Part shown: positions 22,019-30,757 of the stretch, in pieces
Layout: each line of letters starts with the position of its first letter
How positions within the stretch are numbered: position 1 is the first letter of the stretch
Assembly: GCF_030519355.1 (NCBI RefSeq)
Contig: NZ_JAUMKC010000017.1
Coordinates: forward strand, 1-64,000
Source: Mucilaginibacter sp. L3T2-6
GTDB lineage: Bacteria > Bacteroidota > Bacteroidia > Sphingobacteriales > Sphingobacteriaceae
Direction: 5' to 3'
Length of the DNA: 64,000 nucleotides
Notes under the pieces: model-generated
Told to the model about the DNA's origin: nothing
Seen by the model: the letters and a program-made list of their open reading frames with translations, nothing else
Database searches by the model: none
Program-made: the position numbers and the translations under genes

Positions 22019-22351
22019 TTATTTGATCCTCACCACCGCGATGCTGCCGGCAGGTATGGTGATCATAAAGGTTCCTTGATTAATTGGATATTCCCCGATG
22101 ACAGGAGTGAACGTACCATCATCATCTACTGTACTGCGGTGCCATTCGAGCAAAAAAGTCCGGCTCCTTTCCTGTCTGCGTTTGATTAAGGTTGCCTTGC
22201 AGCCAGCTGTGAACATATTCGGCTTCCTCTATAGCAGCAGCCGGTTGTTATTAGCCGGGTTCAACCCGATTAGGATAACCTTGCCCCAATCTGCCTTTGT
22301 GAAGGAATGACAAAGTTGTTGGGGCATTTTGTTTGACAGTAGTGTACTCAT
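22019..22351 (-). pseudogene. Remnant of an unidentified gene with frameshifts
   Basis: On the minus strand three frames appear to continue one another: from ATG 22351 reading TKADWGKVILIGLNPANNNR, then in a second frame IEEAEYVHSWLQGNLNQTQT, then in a third GTFTPVIGEYPINQGTFMIT ending IPAGSIAVVRIK at the stop. The last piece resembles the final beta strands of secreted glycosidases, but this is weak. At least two shifts are needed, and the product would be short, so it looks like a decaying fragment. Confidence 0.35.
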
Positions 22352-22403
22352 GATCGGTGGCTGGAATAAGCTTTAATTTTTACTTATTAGTTGCAGATTT
22401 CTG

Positions 22404-22436
22404 GTCTAACCCCTAATCACCTAACCTCTAATGTCT
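22404..22436. repeat. Short word repeat (CTAACC/CTAATC type)
   Basis: GTCTAACCCCTAATCACCTA continues as ACCTCTAATGTCT. The same kind of words occur inverted at 63772-63855. Single arm only here. Confidence 0.5.
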
Positions 22437-22451
22437 AAAATAAATATCCTC

Positions 22452-22481
22452 TTGTTAAGAAACTAAAAAACTGTATTTTTG
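22452..22481 (+). promoter_or_regulatory. Promoter of the TPR gene
   Basis: TTG at 22452-22454, a 19-base spacer and TATTTTTG at 22474-22481 match the Bacteroidota -33/-7 pattern exactly. An AGAGGAGA ribosome-binding site follows before ATG 22504. Confidence 0.7.
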
Positions 22482-22503
22482 CAAACTTAATTTTAGAGGA
22501 GAA

Positions 22504-23181
22504 ATGTCAAAAACCCAGGTGAATACCAAAACAACGGCGCCAGAAAAGAATGTTGGGCAAACCGGTAACTTTGTGCGTGATAATCAGAAAAGCTTAATAT
22601 TTATAATCGGTGCTATTTTAGTGATGGTGATTGCTTATGTTGCCTATCAGAAATTATATATAGCCCCGCTTGAACAAAAAGCCATTAACCAAATGCACGT
22701 TGCACAGGATTTTTGGGCAAAAAAAGATTGGGACAAAGCGATAAAAGGCGATGCGGGCTATCCGGGCTTTCAGAAAATAATCGACGACTACGGAAATACC
22801 AAATCGGCTAACCTGGCTTATTTTTACCTGGGTACTGCTTACCTTAACAAAGGCGAATTCCAAAAAGCTATTGATAACTTAACCAATTACCGCGGTAATG
22901 ATAGCATGGTTGCTGCCGAAGCACTTGGCGGAACTGCTGACGCTTACGTTGAATTGAAAGATTACGACAAAGCGGCAACTTACTTTCAAAAGGCAGCAGA
23001 CAAAGCGAATAACAAGTTTTTAAGCCCGCTTTACTTAAAAAAACTTGGCCTGGTATACGAGGCACAGAATAACTTTAAATCTGCCGGCGATACGTACAAA
23101 AAAATTAAAAGCGATTACCCCGAGAGCACTGAAGCGCGGGATATTGACGAGTTTATAGCTCGTGCAGAAGCAAAACAGTAA
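22504..23181 (+). CDS. Membrane-anchored tetratricopeptide-repeat protein (YfgM-like)
   Basis: This is a 225-residue protein. After a ~30-residue cytoplasmic lead, SLIFIIGAILVMVIAYVAYQ is one membrane span. The rest (residues ~55-225) consists of four TPR-type helix pairs, for example AYFYLGTAYLNKGEFQKAID and ADAYVELKDYDKAATYFQKA. The topology matches YfgM/DUF2133-type proteins that assist envelope protein folding. An unusually good ribosome-binding site for this phylum (AGAGGAGA) precedes the ATG. It is followed by ribH after a hairpin. Confidence 0.85.
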   Translation: MSKTQVNTKTTAPEKNVGQTGNFVRDNQKSLIFIIGAILVMVIAYVAYQKLYIAPLEQKAINQMHVAQDFWAKKDWDKAIKGDAGYPGFQKIIDDYGNTKSANLAYFYLGTAYLNKGEFQKAIDNLTNYRGNDSMVAAEALGGTADAYVELKDYDKAATYFQKAADKANNKFLSPLYLKKLGLVYEAQNNFKSAGDTYKKIKSDYPESTEARDIDEFIARAEAKQ

Positions 23182-23190
23182 TAAATATTT

Positions 23191-23262
23191 AATGCGAAAG
23201 TCGGAATGCCGATTGCGGAAGTGAAATATCAAAAAGTCAATCCGCAATCGGCATTTCGCATT
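23191..23262. repeat. Long imperfect hairpin between TPR gene and ribH
   Basis: The left arm AATGCGAAA...AATGCCGATTGCGGA pairs with the right arm TCCGCAATCGGCATTTCGCATT. It is perfect over 22 bp apart from a seven-base bulge in the left arm, with a loop of about 21 bases. There is no T run right after, so it may be a mobile-type intergenic repeat more than a terminator. Confidence 0.8.
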
Positions 23263-23276
23263 CAAAAATCAAAATT

Positions 23277-23771
23277 ATGGCTACCCAGCTAAAAAATTTA
23301 TCAGATTTTTCCGAAACCGAAGTACCGTCGGCAGCGCCGTTCCGCTTTGGCATTGTTGTGGCAGAGTGGAACGCTTCAATTACCAATGCCTTGTACCAGG
23401 GCGCTTATGAAAGCCTGATTGAGCATGGCGCATTAGTTGAAAATATTTTAACTTATTCCGTTCCTGGCAGCTTTGAGTTAACGTCAGGCGCCGATTTATT
23501 ACTTAAAAACAGTAGGCTTGACGCTGTAATTTGCCTGGGTTGTGTTATACAGGGAGAGACCAGGCATTTTGATTTTATTTGTAACGCTGTGGCTAACGGA
23601 TTAACAAATGTTGCTTTAAAATACTCAAAACCTGTTATATTTGGTGTATTAACCACCGATACCCAGCAGCAGGCCGTTGACAGGGCAGGCGGCAAGCACG
23701 GAAATAAAGGCGTAGAAGGCGCGGTAACTGCCATAAAAATGGCTTATCTTGCTGAAACCTTAAATGGTTGA
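23277..23771 (+). CDS. ribH: 6,7-dimethyl-8-ribityllumazine synthase
   Basis: This is a 164-residue enzyme of the next-to-last step of riboflavin synthesis, condensing the pyrimidine intermediate with dihydroxybutanone phosphate. FGIVVAEWNASIT, the loop VPGSFELTSGADLLL, the catalytic-His segment CVIQGETRHFDFICNAVANG and GVLTTDTQQQAVDRAGG are all conserved. Length is normal for the icosahedral-type subunit. No other rib genes are nearby; it stands between a hairpin and a microlipoprotein gene. Confidence 0.95.
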   Translation: MATQLKNLSDFSETEVPSAAPFRFGIVVAEWNASITNALYQGAYESLIEHGALVENILTYSVPGSFELTSGADLLLKNSRLDAVICLGCVIQGETRHFDFICNAVANGLTNVALKYSKPVIFGVLTTDTQQQAVDRAGGKHGNKGVEGAVTAIKMAYLAETLNG

Positions 23772-23800
23772 TTTTCGTAAAAACCAGCACGAATTAAAAC

Positions 23801-23911
23801 ATGAAAAAAGTAATTTATATAGCTCTTATCGCTTTAGTACTTGGCAGCATGGCTTCATGCTCAAATAAACTGTGCCCGGCTTATGGCTCTTATCCTAAAA
23901 GCGGCCGTTAA
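23801..23911 (+). CDS. 36-residue lipoprotein
   Basis: This is a very short ORF with a classic lipoprotein signal: positive start KKVIYI, a hydrophobic stretch and lipobox GSMASC, with Cys at residue 22. After cleavage only about 15 residues (CSNKLCPAYGSYPKSGR) would remain. It starts 29 bases after ribH on the same strand. The clear signal peptide and tight placement support coding, and the mature peptide is unlike random sequence. Function unknown. Confidence 0.65.
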   Translation: MKKVIYIALIALVLGSMASCSNKLCPAYGSYPKSGR

Positions 23912-24004
23912 CAGTTTAAATGTCATTTTTCACTAATCGCACCAAACCGAACCGTGTTTTGTGTTGTTTTGTATCCGATTTACTTTTTATCCAATAGGAA
24001 TTTT

Positions 24005-24334
24005 ATGAACTGGACATCGCTGGAGTCGGCTGAGCAGGTTGCTGCTATAAAAAATCAGGAAGGATATAGTTTAATATTCAAGCACAGCACCCGCTGCTCC
24101 ATCAGTATGATGGTAAAAAAACGTTTTGAACTGGACTGGAACCAGCTTCCGGAGAATATGCCGCTCTACTTTCTCGACCTGATCAAACACCGGGATATCT
24201 CCAACCAGGTAGCCTCAGATTTCTTTGTGCATCACGAGTCACCTCAGATGCTCATTATAAAAGATGGTGAATGTATTCTTGATGCTTCGCACGGCGAGGT
24301 GTCGGTTGAGGAAGCGCTGTCGGTAATTGCATAA
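24005..24334 (+). CDS. YtxJ-like bacillithiol-system redox protein (monothiol bacilliredoxin)
   Basis: The protein is 109 residues from ATG 24005; the open frame extends to 23954, but the extra residues are not conserved-looking. The thioredoxin-like fold shows GYSLIFKHSTRCSISMMVKK with the single active Cys, then LPLYFLDLIKHRDIS-like central strand and cis-Pro segment HHESPQMLIIKDGE. The family is called bacillithiol-system redox-active protein YtxJ and is presumed to remove bacillithiol from proteins. It stands 158 bases before lipA. Confidence 0.85.
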   Translation: MNWTSLESAEQVAAIKNQEGYSLIFKHSTRCSISMMVKKRFELDWNQLPENMPLYFLDLIKHRDISNQVASDFFVHHESPQMLIIKDGECILDASHGEVSVEEALSVIA

Positions 24335-24492
24335 TCTGCACGGGGAATGGCAGCAAAATGCCAAAGAGGCGTGCCAAAACGATTAATTATACGCTAATCT
24401 GCTAAAGCCCCGCTTTCTGTAATTATTGTAATTCTTTCTTCCCGGCTTCTGACTTTCCCCGACTTTCCGGACTTTTTCTATACTTTTGTTGT

Positions 24493-25371
24493 ATGATTGA
24501 TTTGCCTGTTGTTCCTGTCAACCAGATGCAGCGTAAGCCCGACTGGCTTCGTGTAAGATTGCCGGTTGGTAAGGAGTATGCGCATGTGCGCGGTTTGGTT
24601 GACGAGCATAAACTGCATACCATTTGCGAAAGCGGTAATTGTCCTAATATGGGCGAGTGCTGGGGGGCCGGTACGGCAACTTTTATGATATTGGGCAACA
24701 TCTGTACCCGTTCATGTTCGTTTTGCGCGGTAGCCACCGGACGCCCGTTGGCGGTAGATACCGATGAGCCGAACAGAGTGGCTAATTCGGTTAAACTAAT
24801 GCAGGTAAAGCATTGCGTGATCACTTCGGTAGACCGTGACGACCTGAGGGATGGCGGTTCAATCATTTGGGCCGAAACCATAAACGCTATCCGCCGCGAA
24901 AGCCCTGAGACTACACTTGAAACCTTACTGCCGGATTTTAAAGGCATTTGGGAAAACCTGGAACGTGTGCTGGAAACACGCCCGGAAGTGGTATCGCACA
25001 ATATAGAAACGGTACGCCGCTTAACTAAAGAAGTGCGCATACAAGCGAAGTATGATCGCAGCCTTGAGGCGCTGAAACATATTTCGGAAGCCGGGCTTCG
25101 TACCAAATCGGGCATTATGCTGGGTTTGGGCGAAACAGAGGATGATGTATTGGAAGCTATGGACGATTTACTGGAAGCGGGTGTTCATATTCTTACGCTG
25201 GGGCAGTACTTACAGCCTACGCGCAGCCACCACCCCGTGGTCGATTGGATACATCCCGACCAGTTTGCACGTTATAAAACATTTGGGTTAGATAAGGGTT
25301 TCAGGTATGTGGAAAGCGGGCCGCTTGTTCGCTCCTCCTATCATGCAGAAAAACACCTGTTTGATATCTGA
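24493..25371 (+). CDS. lipA: Lipoyl synthase
   Basis: This is a 292-residue radical-SAM enzyme that inserts two sulfurs into octanoyl-lysine to make lipoic acid. The auxiliary cluster motif CESGNCPNMGECW (C-x4-C-x5-C) and the radical-SAM motif CTRSCSFC (C-x3-C-x2-C) are both complete. VSHNIETVRRL, the segment LTLGQYLQPTRSHHPVVDW and the end RSSYHAEKH are also typical. The ECF sigma gene follows 24 bases later, so the genes may be read together. Confidence 0.97.
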   Translation: MIDLPVVPVNQMQRKPDWLRVRLPVGKEYAHVRGLVDEHKLHTICESGNCPNMGECWGAGTATFMILGNICTRSCSFCAVATGRPLAVDTDEPNRVANSVKLMQVKHCVITSVDRDDLRDGGSIIWAETINAIRRESPETTLETLLPDFKGIWENLERVLETRPEVVSHNIETVRRLTKEVRIQAKYDRSLEALKHISEAGLRTKSGIMLGLGETEDDVLEAMDDLLEAGVHILTLGQYLQPTRSHHPVVDWIHPDQFARYKTFGLDKGFRYVESGPLVRSSYHAEKHLFDI

Positions 25372-25395
25372 TTTTTTTTTATATCTTCAACCCAC

Positions 25396-25947
25396 TTGAG
25401 CAAAAGAACGAAAATATCGCTATCGGAAGAGGAACTGGTATTGGCGCTGAGGAATCGTGAAAAGATTGCCATAGAAGCGCTTTACGATATGTATTCCTCC
25501 TCGTTGTACGGTATCATCTCGCGCATTATAACCGACACCCCTGCCGCAGAAGATGTTCTGCAGGAAACCTTTGTAAAAATCTGGCATTCTTTTTCGGGCT
25601 ACAGCGCCGAAAAAGGCCGTTTATTCACCTGGATGGCAAATATTGCCCGTAATCTGGCCATTGACAAAATCAGATCTAAGGATTTTAAAAATCAAAGCAA
25701 AAACCAGGAGATTGAAAATAACGTAACTTTCATCGATGAACAAAGGAACACAGTTTATAAGCCTGAGTTAATGGGTATTAAAGAACTGGTGGGAACATTA
25801 AAGCCCGAGCAAAAGTCGATACTCGACCTGGTTTATTTTAAAGGGTACACACATGTGGAAGCCGCCGAAGAATTAGGCGTACCGCTTGGTACTATTAAAA
25901 CCAGGCTTAGAATGGCATTGACGCTGCTCAGGAAACATTTTAATTGA
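25396..25947 (+). CDS. ECF sigma factor (SigK-like)
   Basis: This is a 183-residue protein starting at TTG 25396 (reading MSKRTKISLSEEELVLAL); no ATG fits better. Region 2 is in YDMYSSSLYGIISRIITDTP and AAEDVLQETFVKIW, region 4 in KPEQKSILDLVYFKGYTHVE and LGVPLGTIKTRLRMAL. It is followed after 4 bases by an RskA-type anti-sigma gene, which supports the SigK group. The regulon is not visible here. Confidence 0.92.
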   Translation: MSKRTKISLSEEELVLALRNREKIAIEALYDMYSSSLYGIISRIITDTPAAEDVLQETFVKIWHSFSGYSAEKGRLFTWMANIARNLAIDKIRSKDFKNQSKNQEIENNVTFIDEQRNTVYKPELMGIKELVGTLKPEQKSILDLVYFKGYTHVEAAEELGVPLGTIKTRLRMALTLLRKHFN

Positions 25948-25951
25948 AAGA

Positions 25952-26788
25952 GTGGAAGTGGAAGATATAAAAGCATATATAGAATCAGGCATTTTGGAGC
26001 TTTATGTTCTGGGGGATGTAACCCGGGATGAAAGGCTGCAGGTGGAGGCTATGGCTGCTAAACATCCGGCTGTTAAGGCCGAGCTGGAGGAGATTGAGCG
26101 CTCGATGGAAGCTTACGCTGAGCATAATGCTGTTGAACCGGCTGAAAGTCTGCGCGGCAGGGTACTCAACAGTGTGCTTACAAATTTAGGGGACGATAGC
26201 ATATTTGACAAGAGCGGCGAAAGTGATAAAAATAATATAGTCGTTTTGACGCCTGCTAAGCCCGGTAATTTTTACAAATACGCTTTTGCAGCGTGTCTGG
26301 CTTTGTTGATTGCCAGTGGTATCGCGCTTATAAACTTGTATAATAAATTACAGGAATCGAAGTCGCAAATAGCCGTTCTTCAAACAGACAGGCAGCATTT
26401 TGCCAACCAGGTAAATTTTGTTGAAAGTGAGCTGGGCGTTTTGCGCGATACCACCTATAAATTCCTGAAATTAAATGCAACACCAAAAGCGCCGGCCGGC
26501 GCAGCGGTGTCTATTGCGTGGAGCAAACAAAAACATAAGGTGTGGGTAGATATGGCCAGCCTTAAGATGCCTGTTAACGACCAGGCTCACCAATACCAGC
26601 TGTGGGCGATAGTGGCGGGCAAACCGGTTGATTTGGGCGTGTTTGATTCAAGCCCCGATTCTACGGGCATGAAGGAAATGAAAACCATCGCCGCCGTTAA
26701 AACTGACGCCTTTGCTGTTACCCTGGAGCCCCGCGGCGGCAGTGAAAACCCTACCATGGACCAAATGATGGTGATCGGGAAATTTTAA
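25952..26788 (+). CDS. RskA-type membrane anti-sigma factor
   Basis: This is a 278-residue protein with a GTG start at 25952 (a second GTG is two codons on). The N-terminal ~90 residues are the sigma-binding domain (IESGILELYVLGDVTRDERL). YAFAACLALLIASGIALINL is the membrane span at about 110-130. A short coiled coil follows, then the extracytoplasmic domain with YQLWAIVAGKPVDLGVFD and AVTLEPRGGSENPTMDQM, the RskA signature. It lies 4 bases after the sigma gene and presumably holds that sigma at the membrane. Confidence 0.9.
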   Translation: MEVEDIKAYIESGILELYVLGDVTRDERLQVEAMAAKHPAVKAELEEIERSMEAYAEHNAVEPAESLRGRVLNSVLTNLGDDSIFDKSGESDKNNIVVLTPAKPGNFYKYAFAACLALLIASGIALINLYNKLQESKSQIAVLQTDRQHFANQVNFVESELGVLRDTTYKFLKLNATPKAPAGAAVSIAWSKQKHKVWVDMASLKMPVNDQAHQYQLWAIVAGKPVDLGVFDSSPDSTGMKEMKTIAAVKTDAFAVTLEPRGGSENPTMDQMMVIGKF

Positions 26789-26832
26789 GCGACGAAAAGA
26801 AACCGGCACCATCAATCTGCACATTTAAATAA

Positions 26833-28278
26833 ATGGCCAAGCTAAAAGTTGCATATTTTTGTCAAAGCTGCGGATACGAGGCGGCAAAATGGCTGGGTAA
26901 ATGCCCTGCCTGTGCCCAGTGGAACACCTTTGTTGAGGAGGTGATTGAAAAACCTAACACGTCTGCGCCCAACTGGAAAGCAGCGGTTTCCACTACGCAG
27001 CAGCGCGCCAATAAACCCGTAGCGGTTGAAGACATTGTTTTTACAGAAGAGGCTCGTTTGCTAACGCCTGATTCTGAATTTAACAGGGTACTGGGGGGCG
27101 GGATTGTGCCCGGTTCGCTGGTGCTGATTGGCGGTGAGCCCGGGATCGGCAAGTCGACACTGATGCTGCAGCTGGCGCTGAACATGCCCAACCTGAAAGT
27201 GCTTTACGTTTCGGGCGAAGAAAGCGGGCACCAGATAAAGATGAGGGCGGAGAGATTGGCTGTAGCAAGCGATAATCAGCAGTTAGCAGCGGGCAGCGGG
27301 CCTCCGTCGGCAGAGAACAGCTGTTTCGTGCTGACGGAGACTTCTACACAAAACATTTTCAAACAAATTGAAGAACTGGATCCGGATTTGGTAGTGATAG
27401 ACTCGATCCAGACGCTGCATTCTTCTCATATTGAATCTACACCGGGAAGTGTGTCGCAGGTGCGGGAATGCACGGCCGAGCTGCTGCGTTTCGCGAAGGA
27501 AAGCGCAACGCCGGTATTTCTCATCGGCCATATTACCAAAGATGGCGCCATTGCCGGTCCTAAGATACTGGAGCACATGGTAGATACAGTTTTGCAGTTT
27601 GAAGGCGACCGCCACCATGTGTACCGCATGTTGCGCACTATTAAAAACAGGTTTGGTTCTGCCTCTGAACTGGGTATTTACGAAATGCTGGGCGAGGGGC
27701 TGCGCGAGGTTTCCAACCCATCCGAAATATTACTGTCACAGCGGGAAGAACCGTTAAGCGGTGTAACCATATCGGCCACGCTCGAGGGCATGCGCCCCAT
27801 CCTGATCGAAACGCAGGCTTTGGTGAGCACGTCGGCTTACGGGACGCCCCAGCGTACCGCCACCGGTTTTGATACCAAACGAATGAGCATGCTGCTGGCT
27901 GTTCTTGAAAAACGATGCGGGTTTAAACTGGCCGCCAAGGATGTATTTCTGAACATTACCGGCGGCATCAGGGTGGAAGACCCCGCGATAGATTTAGGCC
28001 TTGCTGCTGCCGTTATATCATCTCACGAAGACATTCCGATATCGGCCAAAACCTGCTTTGCCGGCGAAATTGGGCTTTCGGGAGAGATCCGTGCAGTGAA
28101 CCGCGTGGAGCAGCGCATTGCCGAAGCTCAAAAATTGGGCTTTGAGCAGATATTCATTTCGAAATACAATATGCCTTCCGCCGCGCACGACAAAAAGAAA
28201 ATAGACCTGTCGCGATATAAAATAGATGTAAAAATGGTGGGCAATATTGAAGAAGTATTCGGCCTGCTATTTGGTTAA
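26833..28278 (+). CDS. radA: DNA repair protein RadA
   Basis: This is a 481-residue helicase-type RecA paralogue that processes recombination intermediates. It has the zinc finger CQSCGYEAAKWLGKCPACAQW-type pair (two CxxC near residues 10-30), Walker A GEPGIGKST, Walker B region LVVIDSIQTL, the RadA-specific KNRFG motif in RTIKNRFGSASELG, and a Lon-protease-like C-terminal domain (EDPAIDLGLAAAVIS). Length and domain order are normal. It follows the anti-sigma gene by 45 bases and is convergent with lpxH. Confidence 0.97.
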   Translation: MAKLKVAYFCQSCGYEAAKWLGKCPACAQWNTFVEEVIEKPNTSAPNWKAAVSTTQQRANKPVAVEDIVFTEEARLLTPDSEFNRVLGGGIVPGSLVLIGGEPGIGKSTLMLQLALNMPNLKVLYVSGEESGHQIKMRAERLAVASDNQQLAAGSGPPSAENSCFVLTETSTQNIFKQIEELDPDLVVIDSIQTLHSSHIESTPGSVSQVRECTAELLRFAKESATPVFLIGHITKDGAIAGPKILEHMVDTVLQFEGDRHHVYRMLRTIKNRFGSASELGIYEMLGEGLREVSNPSEILLSQREEPLSGVTISATLEGMRPILIETQALVSTSAYGTPQRTATGFDTKRMSMLLAVLEKRCGFKLAAKDVFLNITGGIRVEDPAIDLGLAAAVISSHEDIPISAKTCFAGEIGLSGEIRAVNRVEQRIAEAQKLGFEQIFISKYNMPSAAHDKKKIDLSRYKIDVKMVGNIEEVFGLLFG

Positions 28279-28316
28279 ATGCCTAAGCGATAGTTTGCGA
28301 GACCCGGCTTAATCTG

Positions 28317-29081
28317 CTATAACTTAGTGCCGTCTTTATCGAAATACCGCAGGCTGATATCCTTGCCATCAAAAACAGCGTAGCTGCAGACATACACCCA
28401 TTCGCCGAGATTGATGTACCGGCTTTTATCATTCAGTTTAACGTCGAGCGGTAAATGCCGGTGACCAAAAACAAGGCAGTCAAAAAAATGCTTTTGCAGC
28501 ACCTGGTTGCTAAAGGTTACCAGCCATTCCTGCTGGCCGGGCTTGGCATCTTCTTTCTTCTCATTGGCCAAACGGCTGTGCGACGACCAGTAGTTAGCCA
28601 AACCCACACCAAAATTGGGGTGCAGCCGCGCAAAAAGCCATTGGCATAGTTTACTGCGGAAAAACCCTTTTAAAAACTTATAAAATGTATCGCCGGGGCC
28701 AAGGCCGTCGCCATGGTGAAGGTAAAATTTCTTGCCGCTGCGCTCTATTTCAAGCTCGTTACTGATGATGGTTGCGCCGAGTTCGCGCTCAAAGTAATCA
28801 AACATCCACATATCATGGTTACCGCGGAAAAACCAAAGCTTAACACCGGCGTCGCTCAGCTCCGCCAGCTTGCCCAGGAAACGAATGTAACCTTTGGGCA
28901 CCACAGTTTTATATTCAAACCAGAAATCGAACACATCGCCCATCAAAAAAACCTCGGATGCATCTGCCTTTATACTGTCGAGCCAGCGTACCAGCTTGTC
29001 TTCGCGGGCTCGGCTGGCGGCATAAGTACCGGTTCCAAGATGAAAGTCGGATGCGAAATAAATTTTACTGCGTGTAGCCAT
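28317..29081 (-). CDS. lpxH: UDP-2,3-diacylglucosamine diphosphatase
   Basis: This is a 254-residue metallophosphoesterase of lipid A synthesis. The metal and catalytic motifs are in order: FASDFHLGTG (DxH), FLMGDVFDFWFEY (GDxxD), FFRGNHDMW (GNHD), YLHHGDGLGP (H) and LVFGHRHLPL (GHxH). It cleaves UDP-diacylglucosamine to lipid X on the cytoplasmic face. The Bacteroidota form is longer than some proteobacterial ones. Confidence 0.9.
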   Translation of the reverse strand: MATRSKIYFASDFHLGTGTYAASRAREDKLVRWLDSIKADASEVFLMGDVFDFWFEYKTVVPKGYIRFLGKLAELSDAGVKLWFFRGNHDMWMFDYFERELGATIISNELEIERSGKKFYLHHGDGLGPGDTFYKFLKGFFRSKLCQWLFARLHPNFGVGLANYWSSHSRLANEKKEDAKPGQQEWLVTFSNQVLQKHFFDCLVFGHRHLPLDVKLNDKSRYINLGEWVYVCSYAVFDGKDISLRYFDKDGTKL

Positions 29082-29233
29082 TAAGCAGTAAAAATAGATT
29101 AATAATAGGAAGATGAGAAAAAGAGGATAGATTAAAGTAACATCCCCGGCATTTAATGGCCTAATTCTTTAATTAATTCACCGCTTTATTTCCACAGCTC
29201 ACCGATAACTTTATCGGGTTAACCAACATTGCA

Positions 29234-29264
29234 TTGTGTCGATTTAAATGCTAACTTAGTTTTA
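29234..29264 (+). promoter_or_regulatory. Possible promoter of the TM2 gene
   Basis: TTG at 29234-29236, a 20-base spacer and TAGTTTTA at 29257-29264 come near the Bacteroidota pattern. Confidence 0.35.
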
Positions 29265-29302
29265 TGCCGTAATTAAAATTATCACCTAAAATAATTAAGA
29301 AA

Positions 29303-29677
29303 ATGGACATGTATCAGAACCCATATATCGCATTTCCGGGAATAACCTCAGAGGAAATGTTTTTTTTACAGCAGGGTACTGCCGGCCTTAACGAAAATCA
29401 GAAAAAACAATTTTATATGGTGTATTCCGGCAAGAGAAAATCGGCGCAGGACATACTGATCTTTACCATAATCGGCTTCTTTGGCGTTGCAGGCATCCAG
29501 CGCTTTGCATTAAACGAAGTAGTAATGGGCTTGCTTTACCTGTTCACCTTCGGGTTTTGCATGATTGGCACTATCATCGACGTAGTTAACCATAAAACCC
29601 TTGCTGACGATTATAATCGCAAAATGGCTTTTGAGAGTCTGCAAATTGCGAAAATGATGCCCGGATTCGACGCCTGA
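29303..29677 (+). CDS. TM2-domain membrane protein
   Basis: This is a 124-residue protein. The N-terminal ~45 residues are soluble and helical. Residues ~50-105 form a TM2 domain: a first span DILIFTIIGFFGVAGIQRFA, a turn, and a second span VMGLLYLFTFGFCMIGTIID, ending VVNHKTLADDYNR. TM2 proteins are small two-span membrane proteins of unclear function. It has a possible promoter 40 bases upstream. Single gene. Confidence 0.85.
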   Translation: MDMYQNPYIAFPGITSEEMFFLQQGTAGLNENQKKQFYMVYSGKRKSAQDILIFTIIGFFGVAGIQRFALNEVVMGLLYLFTFGFCMIGTIIDVVNHKTLADDYNRKMAFESLQIAKMMPGFDA

Positions 29678-29741
29678 TCCGGCGCAGGTTCAAAAATTGA
29701 AAGTTCTGCATTTTGATGTATGGAACACGTACATTTACCTT

Positions 29742-30698
29742 ATGCAAAATTTAAAAATTGCCACCGCACAATTTGAGAACCGCAGCGGCGATAAAGAATA
29801 CAACCTTTCGGTAATTAGTAGGCTGTCGGCGCAGGCCGCTGCACAAGGCGCCGATGTGATCGCCTTTCATGAATGCTCAATTACGGGCTATACCTTTGCC
29901 AGGCATTTAAACAAAGAGCAGATGCTGGACTTAGCGGAGGTTGTGCCCGATGGCTCTTCCGTTCGCAAGCTCACGGAATTTGCCCGCGAGCTTAACATCA
30001 CCATATTAGCCGGCTTGTTTGAAAAGGATGAGGAAGGCCGCCTGTACAAAACGCAGGTATGTGTGGACAGGAATGGCCTTGTGGCCAAATACCACAAGTT
30101 GCACCCCTTTATTAATCCGCACCTTACCCCTGGCGACCGTTACGTTATCTTTGATATTAAAGGCTGGAAATGCAGTATACTGATTTGCTACGACAACAAT
30201 ATTATAGAGAACGTGCGGGCGGTTAGATTATTAGGCGCCGACATTGTATTTATGCCGCATGTTACCATGTGCACACCCTCTACCCGGCCGGGCGCGGGAT
30301 TTGCAGACCCAAAACTCTGGGAAAACCGCCAGGCAGACCCAACCTCGTTGCGGCAGGAGTTCGACGGGCTTAAAGGCCGCGCGTGGCTGATGAAATGGCT
30401 GCCGGCACGGGCTTACGACAATGCAATATATGCCATTTTCTCGAACCCTATCGGTATGGACGACGACCAGCTGAAAAACGGCTGCTCCATGATCATTGAC
30501 CCTTTTGGCGATGTTATTGCAGAATGCCGCAGTTTTGATGATGAAATTACAATAGCTACACTTACCCGGCAAAAACTGACCGATGCAGGCGGCTACCGTT
30601 ATATTAAAGCACGCCGCCCTGACCTTTACGGCGACATCATAGCACAACCCCACCAATCAGAGCAGAAAGTGGTGTGGCTGAATGAGAAAGAAAAGTAA
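29742..30698 (+). CDS. Carbon-nitrogen hydrolase (nitrilase superfamily)
   Basis: The protein is 318 residues from ATG 29742; the frame is open from a TTG at 29697. The Glu-Lys-Cys triad is visible: Glu in IAFHECSITGYTF, Lys in AKYHKLHPF, Cys in CSILICYDNNIIENV. It hydrolyses an amide or a nitrile; branch is probably aliphatic amidase or N-carbamoylase-like, but the substrate is not predictable. Between the TM2 and fucosidase genes on the same strand, 59 bases before the latter. Confidence 0.85.
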   Translation: MQNLKIATAQFENRSGDKEYNLSVISRLSAQAAAQGADVIAFHECSITGYTFARHLNKEQMLDLAEVVPDGSSVRKLTEFARELNITILAGLFEKDEEGRLYKTQVCVDRNGLVAKYHKLHPFINPHLTPGDRYVIFDIKGWKCSILICYDNNIIENVRAVRLLGADIVFMPHVTMCTPSTRPGAGFADPKLWENRQADPTSLRQEFDGLKGRAWLMKWLPARAYDNAIYAIFSNPIGMDDDQLKNGCSMIIDPFGDVIAECRSFDDEITIATLTRQKLTDAGGYRYIKARRPDLYGDIIAQPHQSEQKVVWLNEKEK

Positions 30699-30757
30699 TG
30701 TGACATAGCTTCTGTTTTAAGCTAACAAAAGCATTATCTTCGGATATATTTATTCCG

